Shown: positions 43,515 to 52,858 of the stretch, one piece after another
How positions within the stretch are numbered: the stretch's first letter is position 1
How the letters are laid out: each line of letters opens with the position of its first letter
DNA from: UBA2882 sp045542735
GTDB lineage: Bacteria > Bacillota > Clostridia > Lachnospirales > Lachnospiraceae
Assembly (NCBI GenBank): GCA_045542735.1
Contig: JAZQLQ010000021.1
Coordinates: 62,001-126,000, forward strand
Direction: 5' to 3'
DNA length: 64,000 nt
Made by a program: the position numbers and the translations under genes
The notes under the pieces: model-generated
Databases searched by the model: none
What the model saw: the letters and a program-made list of their open reading frames with translations, nothing else
Told to the model about the DNA's origin: nothing

Positions 43515-44807
43515 ATGAAACAGGATATGATTGTAATTCTGGATCTCGGCAGCACCGAAAACACAGTGCTTGCACGTCAGATTCGTGACTTGGGTGTGTA
43601 CAGTGAGATTCATCCCCATGACATTACGGCAGAAGAACTTGGCAAATTGGAAAATGTAAAAGGTATTATCTTAAATGGTGGTGAAAACCGTGTTGTAGAC
43701 GGTGTGGCTATCGATGTATTGGATGAGGTTTATAGCTTTGGTGTTCCGGTTATTTCCGTAGATCATCCTACTTCCAAATGTGACAAGCAGTTTGCATCCT
43801 TGCCTACAGAAGAAGAGGTTAAGGCATTCTTATTTGAGGAATGTAAAGCAGAAGCGAACTGGAACATGAAAAACTTCGTAGAGGATCAGATCGAATTGGT
43901 TCGTCGTCAAGTTGGAGATAGAAAAGTATTATTGGCTTTGTCCGGTGGTGTAGACTCTTCCGTAGTAGCAGCATTATTGATCAAAGCAATCGGCAAACAG
44001 CTTGTTTGTGTACACGTAAATCACGGCCTTATGAGAAAAAATGAGTCCGAGAGCGTAGTAGATTTATTCCGCAACCAGTTGGATGCAAATTTAATTTATG
44101 TAGATGCAACAGACCGTTTCCTTGGCAAATTGGAAGGCGTTGCAGATCCCGAAGAAAAGAGAAAAATTATTGGTGGCGAGTTCATCCGTGTATTTGAAGA
44201 AGAAGCTCGCAAATTGGAAGGTATCGACTTCTTAGGTCAGGGAACAATTTATCCTGATATTATTGAAAGTGGTACTAAGACAGCAAAATGTGTAAAATCT
44301 CATCACAACGTAGGTGGTCTTCCTGAAGACTTGCAGTTTGAATTGGTTGAGCCTTTGGCACAGCTTTTCAAAGATGAAGTACGTGCTTGCGGTATCGAGC
44401 TTGGATTACCTGCTGAGATGGTTTACCGTCAGCCCTTCCCCGGTCCCGGACTTGGTGTTCGTTGCCTTGGTGCAATCACACGCGACCGTCTGGAAGCGCT
44501 TCGCGAATCTGATGCAATTCTTCGTGATGAGTTTGCAAAAGCAGGCCTTGATAAAACAGTATGGCAGTACTTCACTGTTGTACCGGACTTCAAAGCAGTT
44601 GGTGTAAGAGACAATGGCAGAAGCATGGGTTACATGTGTGTCATCCGTGCCGTTAACACCATCGATGCCATGACAGCAACCATCGAGAGAATCGATTATG
44701 ATATCTTAGAGAAGATTGCTGACCGTATCACTAGTGAAGTGACAAGCATCAACAGGGTTGTGTATGAGATTACAAAGAAACCTGTGGCTACGATTGAGTT
44801 CGAATAA
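43515..44807 (+). CDS. guaA: GMP synthase lacking a glutaminase core (short form)
   Basis: The 430-residue protein has a full ATP-pyrophosphatase domain (SGGVDSSV at 143-150, GTIYPDIIESG) and the C-terminal dimerisation domain (RQPFPGPGLGVRCLGA to the conserved IEFE-type end). The N-terminal amidotransferase domain is cut to about 110 residues. After ILNGGEN it goes directly to SVDHPTS, so the catalytic Cys motif (GICYG) and the His-Glu pair are missing. It would use free ammonia to make GMP from XMP. The divergent glutamine synthetase may be relevant. Confidence 0.93.
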   Translation: MKQDMIVILDLGSTENTVLARQIRDLGVYSEIHPHDITAEELGKLENVKGIILNGGENRVVDGVAIDVLDEVYSFGVPVISVDHPTSKCDKQFASLPTEEEVKAFLFEECKAEANWNMKNFVEDQIELVRRQVGDRKVLLALSGGVDSSVVAALLIKAIGKQLVCVHVNHGLMRKNESESVVDLFRNQLDANLIYVDATDRFLGKLEGVADPEEKRKIIGGEFIRVFEEEARKLEGIDFLGQGTIYPDIIESGTKTAKCVKSHHNVGGLPEDLQFELVEPLAQLFKDEVRACGIELGLPAEMVYRQPFPGPGLGVRCLGAITRDRLEALRESDAILRDEFAKAGLDKTVWQYFTVVPDFKAVGVRDNGRSMGYMCVIRAVNTIDAMTATIERIDYDILEKIADRITSEVTSINRVVYEITKKPVATIEFE

Positions 44808-44816
44808 TTAAAATTC

Positions 44817-44920
44817 TGTGCCGATGTAGGGTTTTTCCTGCATCGGCATCTATATTCATTGCTATCATGATTTTGTGCTGATGTCCAACGATACTTTGCG
44901 ACAAGGTCAGCATCTATATT
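44817..44920 (+). terminator. Two related hairpins after guaA
   Basis: Unit one (44817-44856) has TGCCGATG/CATCGGCA and unit two (44876-44920) has TGCTGA...TCAGCA. Each ends in GCATCTATATT. The pair looks like a duplicated terminator-like element. From 44921 to 45215 I see only AT-rich sequence with two near-copies of AAAAGTTGA(GC/A)ATATAT at about 45144 and 45169. Confidence 0.55.
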
Positions 44921-45215
44921 AATTTAAATATCCATTTTATATGTCTCTTGTGCAATCTCGCACAGAGTCTTAACATCTAAAAGTCATATTTGAAGCAATC
45001 TATCTGTCAATTTATATGGCAAATCATAATTATTTCAATTACTTGTTCATATTAAAAACAGTTTCCCGTAAAAAACACTAAATTTAGGCATATAGAAGTA
45101 TTGTTATTTGTATTTTTATAGGCTGTATCAATATTTTAAAGAAAAAGTTGAGCATATATAAAGCAGAAGAAAAGTTGAAATATATGCCCAATTAAAAAAT
45201 GAAGGAGGAAATCAA

Positions 45216-46013
45216 ATGGAAGAAATCAAGAAAGAGTTAGAGAAAAGAAGGAAACAATTGCTACGTATACAAAAAGAAAAGTTGAAGGCGCTCAAGTCGG
45301 CACCGGAGGGGTGTTTGCGCGTCTGCAGACATGGAGAAAAGATACAGTACTATTATAGGAGAGACCCAAAAGATTTTAATGGTGTGTATATTAGGGAGAA
45401 GGATATGAAGTTGGCTCGTAAATTAGCACAAAAGGGATATGATGAAAAAGTATTAAAAAGTACAGAAGAAGAGTTGAAAGCCATAGAAAAATATTTGTCT
45501 TGTATACCAAAGCAAGTTGCAGAATGTATCTATGAAAATCTACATCAGGGAAGAAGACGGCTTGTAAAGCCAATTGAAGAGCCTGTGTGGGAATACATCC
45601 AAAACTGGGAACAGGTTAAGTATCAGGGAAAACCATTTGCTGTAGAAACGGCAAAATTATATACAGAAAAAGGTGAAAGAGTTCGTTCTAAATCAGAAGT
45701 GATGATTGCGGATGTATTATATAGAGAAGGTATTCCATATCGGTATGAATATCCACTTGATATTGATGAGTGGGGATATGTGTATCCTGATTTTACGGTG
45801 CTGGATGTGGAGGGACGGAGAGATATATATTGGGAACATTTTGGGATGATGGATGATCCGGACTATACAGAAAAAGCGATAAAGAAAATCGAGTTATATG
45901 AACGAAATGGAATTATACCCGGTAAAAATCTGATTCTTACTTTTGAAACGAAGAAAACTCCGATAAATCGAAATGTGGTTCGTGAGATTATTAAGCATTT
46001 CTTAAAAAGTTAA
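45216..46013 (+). CDS. PD-(D/E)XK nuclease-like protein
   Basis: The 265-residue protein has a basic coiled N-terminus (about 1-45). The C-terminal half has RSKSEVMIADVLYREGIPYRYE, VYPDFTVLD and IYWEHFG, matching the E...PDFT...WEH order of PD-(D/E)XK folds (Glu near 160, Asp near 190, Glu near 207). It is probably an enzyme acting on nucleic acid but no partner is seen. The family is common in Lachnospiraceae without a known role. The start has AAGGAGG upstream. Confidence 0.75.
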   Translation: MEEIKKELEKRRKQLLRIQKEKLKALKSAPEGCLRVCRHGEKIQYYYRRDPKDFNGVYIREKDMKLARKLAQKGYDEKVLKSTEEELKAIEKYLSCIPKQVAECIYENLHQGRRRLVKPIEEPVWEYIQNWEQVKYQGKPFAVETAKLYTEKGERVRSKSEVMIADVLYREGIPYRYEYPLDIDEWGYVYPDFTVLDVEGRRDIYWEHFGMMDDPDYTEKAIKKIELYERNGIIPGKNLILTFETKKTPINRNVVREIIKHFLKS

Positions 46014-46096
46014 ATTACTTCGATATTGAATAATGCTATTTGTAAGAATATAATTGTGTCATACATTCTAAATGAGGCATGGAAAAGGAGGATACT

Positions 46097-46618
46097 ATGT
46101 CAGCATTATTCACTACCGAACGTTTATCGGTCCGAAAATTCAGGGCAGAGGACTTCGAGGATTTAGCAGAAATTTTAACAGATAAAGAAGTGACCTATTT
46201 TGAACCTTATGAGACATTTACCAAAGAGGCGTGTGTGCAGGAAGCAATTAATTTTTCAAAGAGTGACGAATTTTTTGCGGTTGTATTGGGAGATAAGGTG
46301 ATTGGCAAAATTTATTTTTCTGATAGAGACTTTGGCAGCTACGAAATTGGCTACACCTTTCATGGAAAATATCAAGGCAAAGGTTATGCTTATGAGAGTG
46401 TGAAGGGTATGATGGCATATGCCTTTAAAGAACTTGGTGTCCGCAGGATTATTGCTGAGGTGAATACCAGAAATGAAAAGTCCGTCCGTCTGATTGAGCG
46501 TTTGGGAATGCGAAAAGAAGCAGAACATAAAGAAATCTTTCCACGCAAGGACGATGCCAATGTGTATGAAGACTTTTTAGTGTATGCAATTTTGAAGAAA
46601 GAATTTGAACAGTGCTAG
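46097..46618 (+). CDS. GNAT-family N-acetyltransferase
   Basis: The start at 46097 (173 residues) has GGAGG upstream. The protein has the RimJ/RimL-type pattern TERLSVRKFRAEDFEDLAEIL near the start and the CoA-binding loop HGKYQGKGYAYESVKGMM. VNTRNEKSVRLIERLGMRKEA marks the C-terminal strand-helix. It acetylates an amine, perhaps on a small molecule or protein. The gene that follows encodes TPR-DUF4037-DUF4125. Confidence 0.9.
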   Translation: MSALFTTERLSVRKFRAEDFEDLAEILTDKEVTYFEPYETFTKEACVQEAINFSKSDEFFAVVLGDKVIGKIYFSDRDFGSYEIGYTFHGKYQGKGYAYESVKGMMAYAFKELGVRRIIAEVNTRNEKSVRLIERLGMRKEAEHKEIFPRKDDANVYEDFLVYAILKKEFEQC

Positions 46619-46670
46619 ATTTTATTGATTTGCAGTTTTGTACAACTTCTCATGGAAAGGATGTAATAGC

Positions 46671-48968
46671 ATGAATATCCAAGCGGTTTTAACAGAATAT
46701 GACAATATGTTTGGCAATACTTCCTTGGCTTCTATTGAGATCTTTTTATATGAAAAGATATGTGAAGCTGTGGCAGAACAGGATGATGGTGCCATCATTA
46801 CTTTGTTAAATGAGATGATTGGTCTGTGCAGGGATACTTCCCAAAAGGAAAAGGCCCTTGCCTATTGTGGACAATTAAAAAATCTCCTGGGCCATATGGG
46901 ATTGGAAGGAACCAAAGATTATGCCACATCCATGCAAAATATAGCCAATGCTTACCGTGCCTTTGGACAGTGGGAAGAAGCAGAAGCAGCCTTTGAACTG
47001 ATTGAACATACTTATGAGGTACTCTTGCCGCCCGGTGACTATTTATGGGCCAGTATGTATAACAATTGGGGACTTTTATATCAGGAAAAGCAAGACTATA
47101 AACAAGCGGTGGTAACGTTACAAAAAGCGTTAGCTTTGATTGTACAGATTCCGGATAGTTTGATTAAACAGGCGATTACCAAGACGAACCTGGCCAATTC
47201 TTTCTTTGGATTACAAACAGAGGAAGCGTGGGTAAAGGGTTATGAATATGTAAAAGATGCTCTTGCAATCTTTGTGGAAGACGGAGAAAGGGATTTCCAT
47301 TATGGTGCTGCTTTGGTAGCAATGGGTGATTACTATGTGCATAAGGAAGAGTGGCAAGAAGCAAAAATTTTTTACCGCAAAGGCCTGGTAGAGATTCTGA
47401 TTCACACAGGTAAGACAGATTATTACCGTCGTGTACTGGAAAAATACCGGTATGTATCGGAAAAACAGAACAAAGCATATACCTTCCGAAACAATCTCAC
47501 CCGTAGCAGGGAGTTTTATGAACAATACGGAAAGTCCATGATCTGGAAACAATTTCCGGAATATGAGGCGAGAATTGCAGTAGGTATGGTTGGCGAAGGC
47601 TCCGATTGTTTCGGTTTTGATGATGAGATTTCTGAAGATCATGATTATGCCACCGGATTTTGTATGTGGCTGACCGAAGAGGATAAAAAAGTCATTGGCA
47701 CAGAGTTACAAAAAGCCTATGAAGAGTTAGTGATGCAACAGGGAACTGCACAAGAAAATGCAGAGCGTCTGTGTAAACGCAGAGGTGTGTTCGCAATAGA
47801 TGATTTTTACGCAGATGCGCAGGAAGAATGGCAACTTGCTGAAAAGGTCAATGGCGCAGTGTTCCGGGATGATTTGGGACTCTTTACCCCAAAAAGAGAA
47901 GAACTTTTACAATATTATCCGGAAAACATATGGAGAAAGAAATTGGCAAATCTTTTACATGAGTTTTCCCAATACGGACAGTGTAATTATGCAAGAATGA
48001 TGGCACGAGGGGATTATCTGACTGCTTCCTTGTGTATAAACAAGGCTATAGAAAGCGCCATGGATATTGTATATGTATTAAATAAAACCTATGCGCCTTA
48101 TTATAAGTGGAAGAAAAAGGGCATAGAGAAGTTAGGTACCATGCAGGAGGTTCTCTGGATTTGTGATGAGTTAGCGATTGCTTCCTGTCAAAAACAGGCA
48201 TGGGGCAATCAAAGCTATAGCCCGACACAGATTAACACAACAGATAAACGTGTGGTGCTACTGGAACTGCTGGCGAAAACCTTATTAGAATACATGATAG
48301 ACCAAAAACTTGTCCGCGGTAGTGATGTATTTTTGGAAAGTTATATCGGACAGGTATTGGAAGGAGAAGATTCTTTGATTGATAAAATTGTGGATTTGGA
48401 ATGGCGACAATTTGATAAGGTAAAAAATGAGGGCGGGCGTGCAAGTTGTCAGGATGATTTTACTACTTTTTCCATCATGAGAAAAAGTCAGTATATGACT
48501 TGGAATACAGAATTGTTGCAGAGTTATTATAATGACTTGGTGGATGCAGAAGCAAAGGGCTGGAATTTGATAATGGAAAAATATGCCCGTATGATGAAAA
48601 GCACTGCGCCGGAAAAATATAAAGAATTGGAAAAAGAATTGCCTGTCCGCAGTCCTGAGCGGGAACATATTGCGGAGGAAATCATAAAATGTCAGGTGGC
48701 ATGGATGGAGGATTTTGCGAAACAGTATCCCAAGATGGCAATTAATGCAAGAAGTATTCATACGCATGAAGATAATGAGTTTAACACTTCCTATGAAACC
48801 TATCTTCGGGGAGAACTGGGTACTTATAGTGAAGAAACTTTTATATTGTATGGCAGATTTATCACAGGGCTTTTACAGGAAGGTAAAAATCTGGCATATG
48901 AGACCATGAACTATACGGCAAAACTCTATGGATACGAATCAGTAGAACAGGCGGAAGAAAAATTATGA
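46671..48968 (+). CDS. TPR, DUF4037 and DUF4125 protein
   Basis: The start at 46671 (765 residues) has AAAGGATG upstream. Residues about 80-240 are TPR-like helices (NIANAYRAFGQWEEAEAAF, NNWGLLYQEKQDYKQAV). Residues about 285-480 are DUF4037, with GEGSDCFGFDDEISEDHDYATGF resembling the GS...DxD of nucleotidyltransferases. Residues about 560-765 are DUF4125 (helical). The three-domain chain is intact. It overlaps the MATE gene start by 4 bases. Function unknown. Confidence 0.82.
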   Translation: MNIQAVLTEYDNMFGNTSLASIEIFLYEKICEAVAEQDDGAIITLLNEMIGLCRDTSQKEKALAYCGQLKNLLGHMGLEGTKDYATSMQNIANAYRAFGQWEEAEAAFELIEHTYEVLLPPGDYLWASMYNNWGLLYQEKQDYKQAVVTLQKALALIVQIPDSLIKQAITKTNLANSFFGLQTEEAWVKGYEYVKDALAIFVEDGERDFHYGAALVAMGDYYVHKEEWQEAKIFYRKGLVEILIHTGKTDYYRRVLEKYRYVSEKQNKAYTFRNNLTRSREFYEQYGKSMIWKQFPEYEARIAVGMVGEGSDCFGFDDEISEDHDYATGFCMWLTEEDKKVIGTELQKAYEELVMQQGTAQENAERLCKRRGVFAIDDFYADAQEEWQLAEKVNGAVFRDDLGLFTPKREELLQYYPENIWRKKLANLLHEFSQYGQCNYARMMARGDYLTASLCINKAIESAMDIVYVLNKTYAPYYKWKKKGIEKLGTMQEVLWICDELAIASCQKQAWGNQSYSPTQINTTDKRVVLLELLAKTLLEYMIDQKLVRGSDVFLESYIGQVLEGEDSLIDKIVDLEWRQFDKVKNEGGRASCQDDFTTFSIMRKSQYMTWNTELLQSYYNDLVDAEAKGWNLIMEKYARMMKSTAPEKYKELEKELPVRSPEREHIAEEIIKCQVAWMEDFAKQYPKMAINARSIHTHEDNEFNTSYETYLRGELGTYSEETFILYGRFITGLLQEGKNLAYETMNYTAKLYGYESVEQAEEKL

Positions 48969-50308
48969 TGAAAGATTTGACGGAAGGACAACCCCGTAAA
49001 GTTCTTTGGCAATATACCCTTCCCATGTTTGTCAGTGTCATATTTCAACAATTATATAATATTGCAGACAGTGTGATTGTAGGCAATTTTGCTGCCCGGG
49101 GAGAAGATGCTTTAGCGGCGGTGGGCGCATCTTATCCTATTACCATGATTTTTATGGCAATTGCCATGGGATGTAATGTGGGATGTTCGGTTGTGATTTC
49201 CCAGTTGTTTGGGGCGAAACGGTTCCGGGAGATGAAAACGGCAATTTCGACTACGCTGTTAGCGTCGTCGGTGTTGTCCGTTCTGTTGACGGTGGTAGGA
49301 TTGTTATTTACATCCACTATGATGACGGCAATTCATACACCACAAAATATTTTTGCAGATGCAGCGGTATACTTAAGAATTTATATCGGTGGATTTGTAT
49401 TTTTATTCCTGTATAACGTGACAACGGGTGTGTTTACTTCCTTGGGTGATTCCAGGACTCCGTTGTATTTCTTGATAGGATCTTCCCTTAGCAATATTTT
49501 ATTGGATTGGATCTTTGTGGCAGTGTTGCATTGGGATGTGGCCGGTGTGGCGTGGGCAACTTTTATTTGTCAGGGTGCAGCTTGTGTATTGGCTATGCTG
49601 ACTCTAAAAAAGCGCTTGAAGACCGTGACCTGCGAAGGACAAGCAGAATGGTTTTCGTTGGATATGTTGAAACGCATCGGATGGATGGCAATACCGAGTA
49701 TATTACAACAAAGCTTTGTGTCTGTGGGTAATATTTTTATTCAAAGCCTGATTAACGGTTTTGGTTCTAGTGTAATCGCCGGTTACTCTGCGGCCATTAA
49801 GATTAATACTTTTGCACTTACTTGTTTTAGTACTTTGGGAAATGGTGTATCCGGTTTTACAGCGCAAAATATCGGAGCCGGTAAGCGTGATAGAGTGCGC
49901 AAAGGTTGGCGAGTGGGAGTTTTTATGGGTTTGACGATTGCGATTCCCTTTTTCCTATTCTGCTTTTTCCAAACTACGTTATTGATCCGCATGTTTATGC
50001 AGGCAGAAGCAAGTGATGCGGTAGGTGTAGGAGTACAATTTTTGCGGATTGTGTCGCCCTTTTATTTTGTCATTGCCATGAAACTAATGACGGATGGTCT
50101 GTTACGCGGAGCCGGCAATATGAAGGCATTTATGATTGCGACTTTAAGTGATCTGATTTTGCGAGTGGCCTTGGCATACATTTTGTCGGGACCTTATCAA
50201 ACTACGGGTATTTGGATGTCCTGGCCCATCGGTTGGACGCTTGGTACAGCGCTTTCATTGGTGTTTTATGGATATATGATGCATAATAAATCCAAAAGGA
50301 GTCAATAG
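48965..50308 (+). CDS. MATE-family efflux transporter
   Basis: The 447-residue protein has the twelve-helix MATE layout, with two similar halves (PMFVSVIFQQLYNIADSVIVG in the first and SILQQSFVSVGNIFIQSLINGFG in the second). Such pumps export drugs or metabolites using Na or H. The ATG overlaps the previous stop. It is followed by a purine permease gene. Confidence 0.95.
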   Translation: MMKDLTEGQPRKVLWQYTLPMFVSVIFQQLYNIADSVIVGNFAARGEDALAAVGASYPITMIFMAIAMGCNVGCSVVISQLFGAKRFREMKTAISTTLLASSVLSVLLTVVGLLFTSTMMTAIHTPQNIFADAAVYLRIYIGGFVFLFLYNVTTGVFTSLGDSRTPLYFLIGSSLSNILLDWIFVAVLHWDVAGVAWATFICQGAACVLAMLTLKKRLKTVTCEGQAEWFSLDMLKRIGWMAIPSILQQSFVSVGNIFIQSLINGFGSSVIAGYSAAIKINTFALTCFSTLGNGVSGFTAQNIGAGKRDRVRKGWRVGVFMGLTIAIPFFLFCFFQTTLLIRMFMQAEASDAVGVGVQFLRIVSPFYFVIAMKLMTDGLLRGAGNMKAFMIATLSDLILRVALAYILSGPYQTTGIWMSWPIGWTLGTALSLVFYGYMMHNKSKRSQ

Positions 50309-50331
50309 ATAATAAAAAGCAGGGAGAGTAT

Positions 50332-51717
50332 ATGTATATGAATTTGGAAAAACTATTTCACTTAAAAGAAAATCGGACAGATGCGAAGACAGAAATTAGG
50401 GCCGGTATTACGACCTTTATGACCATGGCATATATTCTGGCGGTAAATCCCAGTATTTTGTCAGCCACGGGCATGGATCAGGGAGCTGTATTCGCGGCTA
50501 CTGCCATTGCATCATTTATCGGCTGTATATGTATGGCGGCATTTGCCAATTATCCGTTTGCGTTGGCACCGGGCATGGGATTGAATGCGTATTTTGCCTA
50601 TACGGTAGTGTTGAGTATGGGATATTCCTGGCAGGTTGCTTTGGCTGCGGTATTTGTAGAAGGTATTATTTTTATATTTCTCTCTGCGTTTAAAATCAGA
50701 GAAGCAATTTTTAATGCAATTCCTTTTAATCTAAAGAAGGCTGTCAGTGTGGGAATTGGTTTGTTTATCACCTTTATCGGATTGCAAAATGCCAATATTG
50801 TAATTGGCAGTTCTACCCTTGTCAGTCTGTTTTCTTTGGATGGATACAATGCGAGTGAGGGTATGGGTATGGCAACCTTTCAGGACGTGGGTATTACTGT
50901 GCTTTTAGCATTGATTGGTATCGTTGTTACCGGTATTCTGGTTGTAAAAAACGTCAAAGGGAATATTCTCTGGGGAATTTTAGTCACATGGCTGTTGGGA
51001 GTGATTTGTCAATTTGCAGGATGGTATGTGCCAAACCCGGACTTGGGATTTTATAATCTGTTACCGGATTTTTCGGGCGGCATTTCTGTTCCTTCTATAG
51101 CCCCTGTTTTTGCCAAGTTTTCTTTTGAAGGAGTTCAAATCTTAGAATTTGCGGTTATTGTATTCGCGTTTTTGTTTGTAGACTTATTTGATACCTTGGG
51201 AACATTGATTGGGTGCGCGTCCAAAGCAGATATGCTGGATGAAGAAGGTAAGTTGCCGCGCATCAAAGGTGCATTGATGGCAGATGCGGTAGCAACTACC
51301 ACAGGCGCAGTACTGGGTACTTCTACGGTTTCTACTTATGTGGAAAGTGCCTCCGGCGTCGCAGAAGGCGGAAGAACCGGACTGACATCGCTTACTACAG
51401 GTGTTCTATTCCTGATTTCGTTATTCCTTTCGCCGATCTTTTTGGCAATTCCTTCATTTGCCACAACGCCGGCATTGGTAGTGGTTGGATTCTATATGCT
51501 GAGTGCAGTAACGGAAATTAATTTTGCAGATGCCATCGAGGGAATTCCTGCATTTTTCTGTATCATCGCTATGCCTTTTATGTATAGTATTTCCGAAGGT
51601 ATATCCATGGGGATAATTTCTTATACATTCTTATGTCTGGTAACAGGAAAGAAAAAATTAAATCCGGTCATGGTAGTACTTGCTGTTTTGTTTTTAATAA
51701 AATATTTTTTAATATAA
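50332..51717 (+). CDS. NCS2/AzgA-type purine permease
   Basis: The 461-residue protein has the adenine/guanine permease pattern: FMTMAYILAVNPSILSATG, APGMGLNAYFAYTVV near residue 85, DLFDTLGTLIGCAS and STVSTYVESASGVAEGGRTG near 340. It imports guanine, hypoxanthine or adenine. No purine riboswitch was seen before it, so it is probably transcribed with the MATE gene. Start could be 50332 or 50338. Confidence 0.95.
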   Translation: MYMNLEKLFHLKENRTDAKTEIRAGITTFMTMAYILAVNPSILSATGMDQGAVFAATAIASFIGCICMAAFANYPFALAPGMGLNAYFAYTVVLSMGYSWQVALAAVFVEGIIFIFLSAFKIREAIFNAIPFNLKKAVSVGIGLFITFIGLQNANIVIGSSTLVSLFSLDGYNASEGMGMATFQDVGITVLLALIGIVVTGILVVKNVKGNILWGILVTWLLGVICQFAGWYVPNPDLGFYNLLPDFSGGISVPSIAPVFAKFSFEGVQILEFAVIVFAFLFVDLFDTLGTLIGCASKADMLDEEGKLPRIKGALMADAVATTTGAVLGTSTVSTYVESASGVAEGGRTGLTSLTTGVLFLISLFLSPIFLAIPSFATTPALVVVGFYMLSAVTEINFADAIEGIPAFFCIIAMPFMYSISEGISMGIISYTFLCLVTGKKKLNPVMVVLAVLFLIKYFLI

Positions 51718-51811
51718 AATGGTACTTTCGAACCAGACAAAACGGTGGTATGATATATATGTAGTTATTGTTAAGTGAATTGGGGAAGATTAGTTTTAGA
51801 GAGGTATTATT

Positions 51812-52858
51812 GTGGGTGCGTTAAAATTAAGTGATGTAAAACCGGGTATGATTTTGGAAAGGGCAATTTATATGCCCGGAACCAACCAGTGTCTGTTAAA
51901 GGCAGGAACGATTCTTAGTAATCGTAATTTGGATAAATTACGTGAGTTGGGTATTGCAAGAGTGGATATTGGAGATCGCAATACAATCTTGCTGACACCT
52001 ACGGATAAAATGGAAGAATCTCTGGTAGAAGATTTTATCCATAGATTGCGTCAAATTGCTCCGGAGCGTCCGGAGGCGAATAAGAATGATAAGGTTGTGG
52101 AAGTTGCCAAGCAGTTGGAGGCGTTGATTTATAAAATTGCCAAAAACGAAGAGGTTGTTAAATGCTTGGTGGAACTTCGTATTATAGATAAAGTGCGTTT
52201 GTATGACCACAGTATTTATACTGCGGTTTTGAGTGGATTAATCGCCGGATCCATGGGCATGAGTTATGAAGATATGGTCATGGTTGTGATTGGTGCTCTG
52301 CTTCATAACATTGGTGTGGAAGAAATGCCCACTTTGGTGAAGGAAGATAGTTTTAATGCACAACAGCAAAAGCTTTGGGAAGAGCATCCTACCTATGGAT
52401 ACTATTTTGCTTTGCAAAAAAATATACCACGGGCTATTGCAAACTGTATTCAGTCTCATCATGAGAGACACAATGGTTCGGGCTATCCCAAAGGGCTGAA
52501 AGGCGAAGAGATTCCTATGGGAGCCAGAATTATCGGTTTGTGTGCAAACTATGCGGAGGCAGTTATTTATAAAAATATTCCACCCTATATGGCAGTGGAA
52601 GAACTGTATGGAACCAGTGGCATGTATTATGATCCGCAGGTGGTAAAAGCCTTTGTTAACAATATTCCCATATATCCGTTGGGGACTATGGTGCGCTTAT
52701 CCACAAAAGAAGTGGGCATTGTGTCCAACATTCGTCAAAATGAAGGTCCCAGACCTATTATAAAAATATATTATAATCGTGTAAATCGTCCTATCAGTGA
52801 GGATAAGATTATTGACTTGGGTAAGGAACGGACGATTTTTATTGAGGAAATGTTATGA
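51812..52858 (+). CDS. HD-GYP-like protein with missing catalytic aspartates
   Basis: The 348-residue protein starts at a GTG behind AGAGGTA. It has an N-terminal region of about 110 residues, then an HD-GYP domain. The family's HD pair reads LLHNIG (His165, Asn166). The GYP region HHERHNGSGYP (His216, His217) is present. The later ADxYDA reads ANYAEA (Ala245, Ala248). Thus several metal ligands are lost, and it may bind c-di-GMP or partner proteins without cleaving. It overlaps the DUF1624 gene by 4 bases. Confidence 0.82.
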   Translation: MGALKLSDVKPGMILERAIYMPGTNQCLLKAGTILSNRNLDKLRELGIARVDIGDRNTILLTPTDKMEESLVEDFIHRLRQIAPERPEANKNDKVVEVAKQLEALIYKIAKNEEVVKCLVELRIIDKVRLYDHSIYTAVLSGLIAGSMGMSYEDMVMVVIGALLHNIGVEEMPTLVKEDSFNAQQQKLWEEHPTYGYYFALQKNIPRAIANCIQSHHERHNGSGYPKGLKGEEIPMGARIIGLCANYAEAVIYKNIPPYMAVEELYGTSGMYYDPQVVKAFVNNIPIYPLGTMVRLSTKEVGIVSNIRQNEGPRPIIKIYYNRVNRPISEDKIIDLGKERTIFIEEML

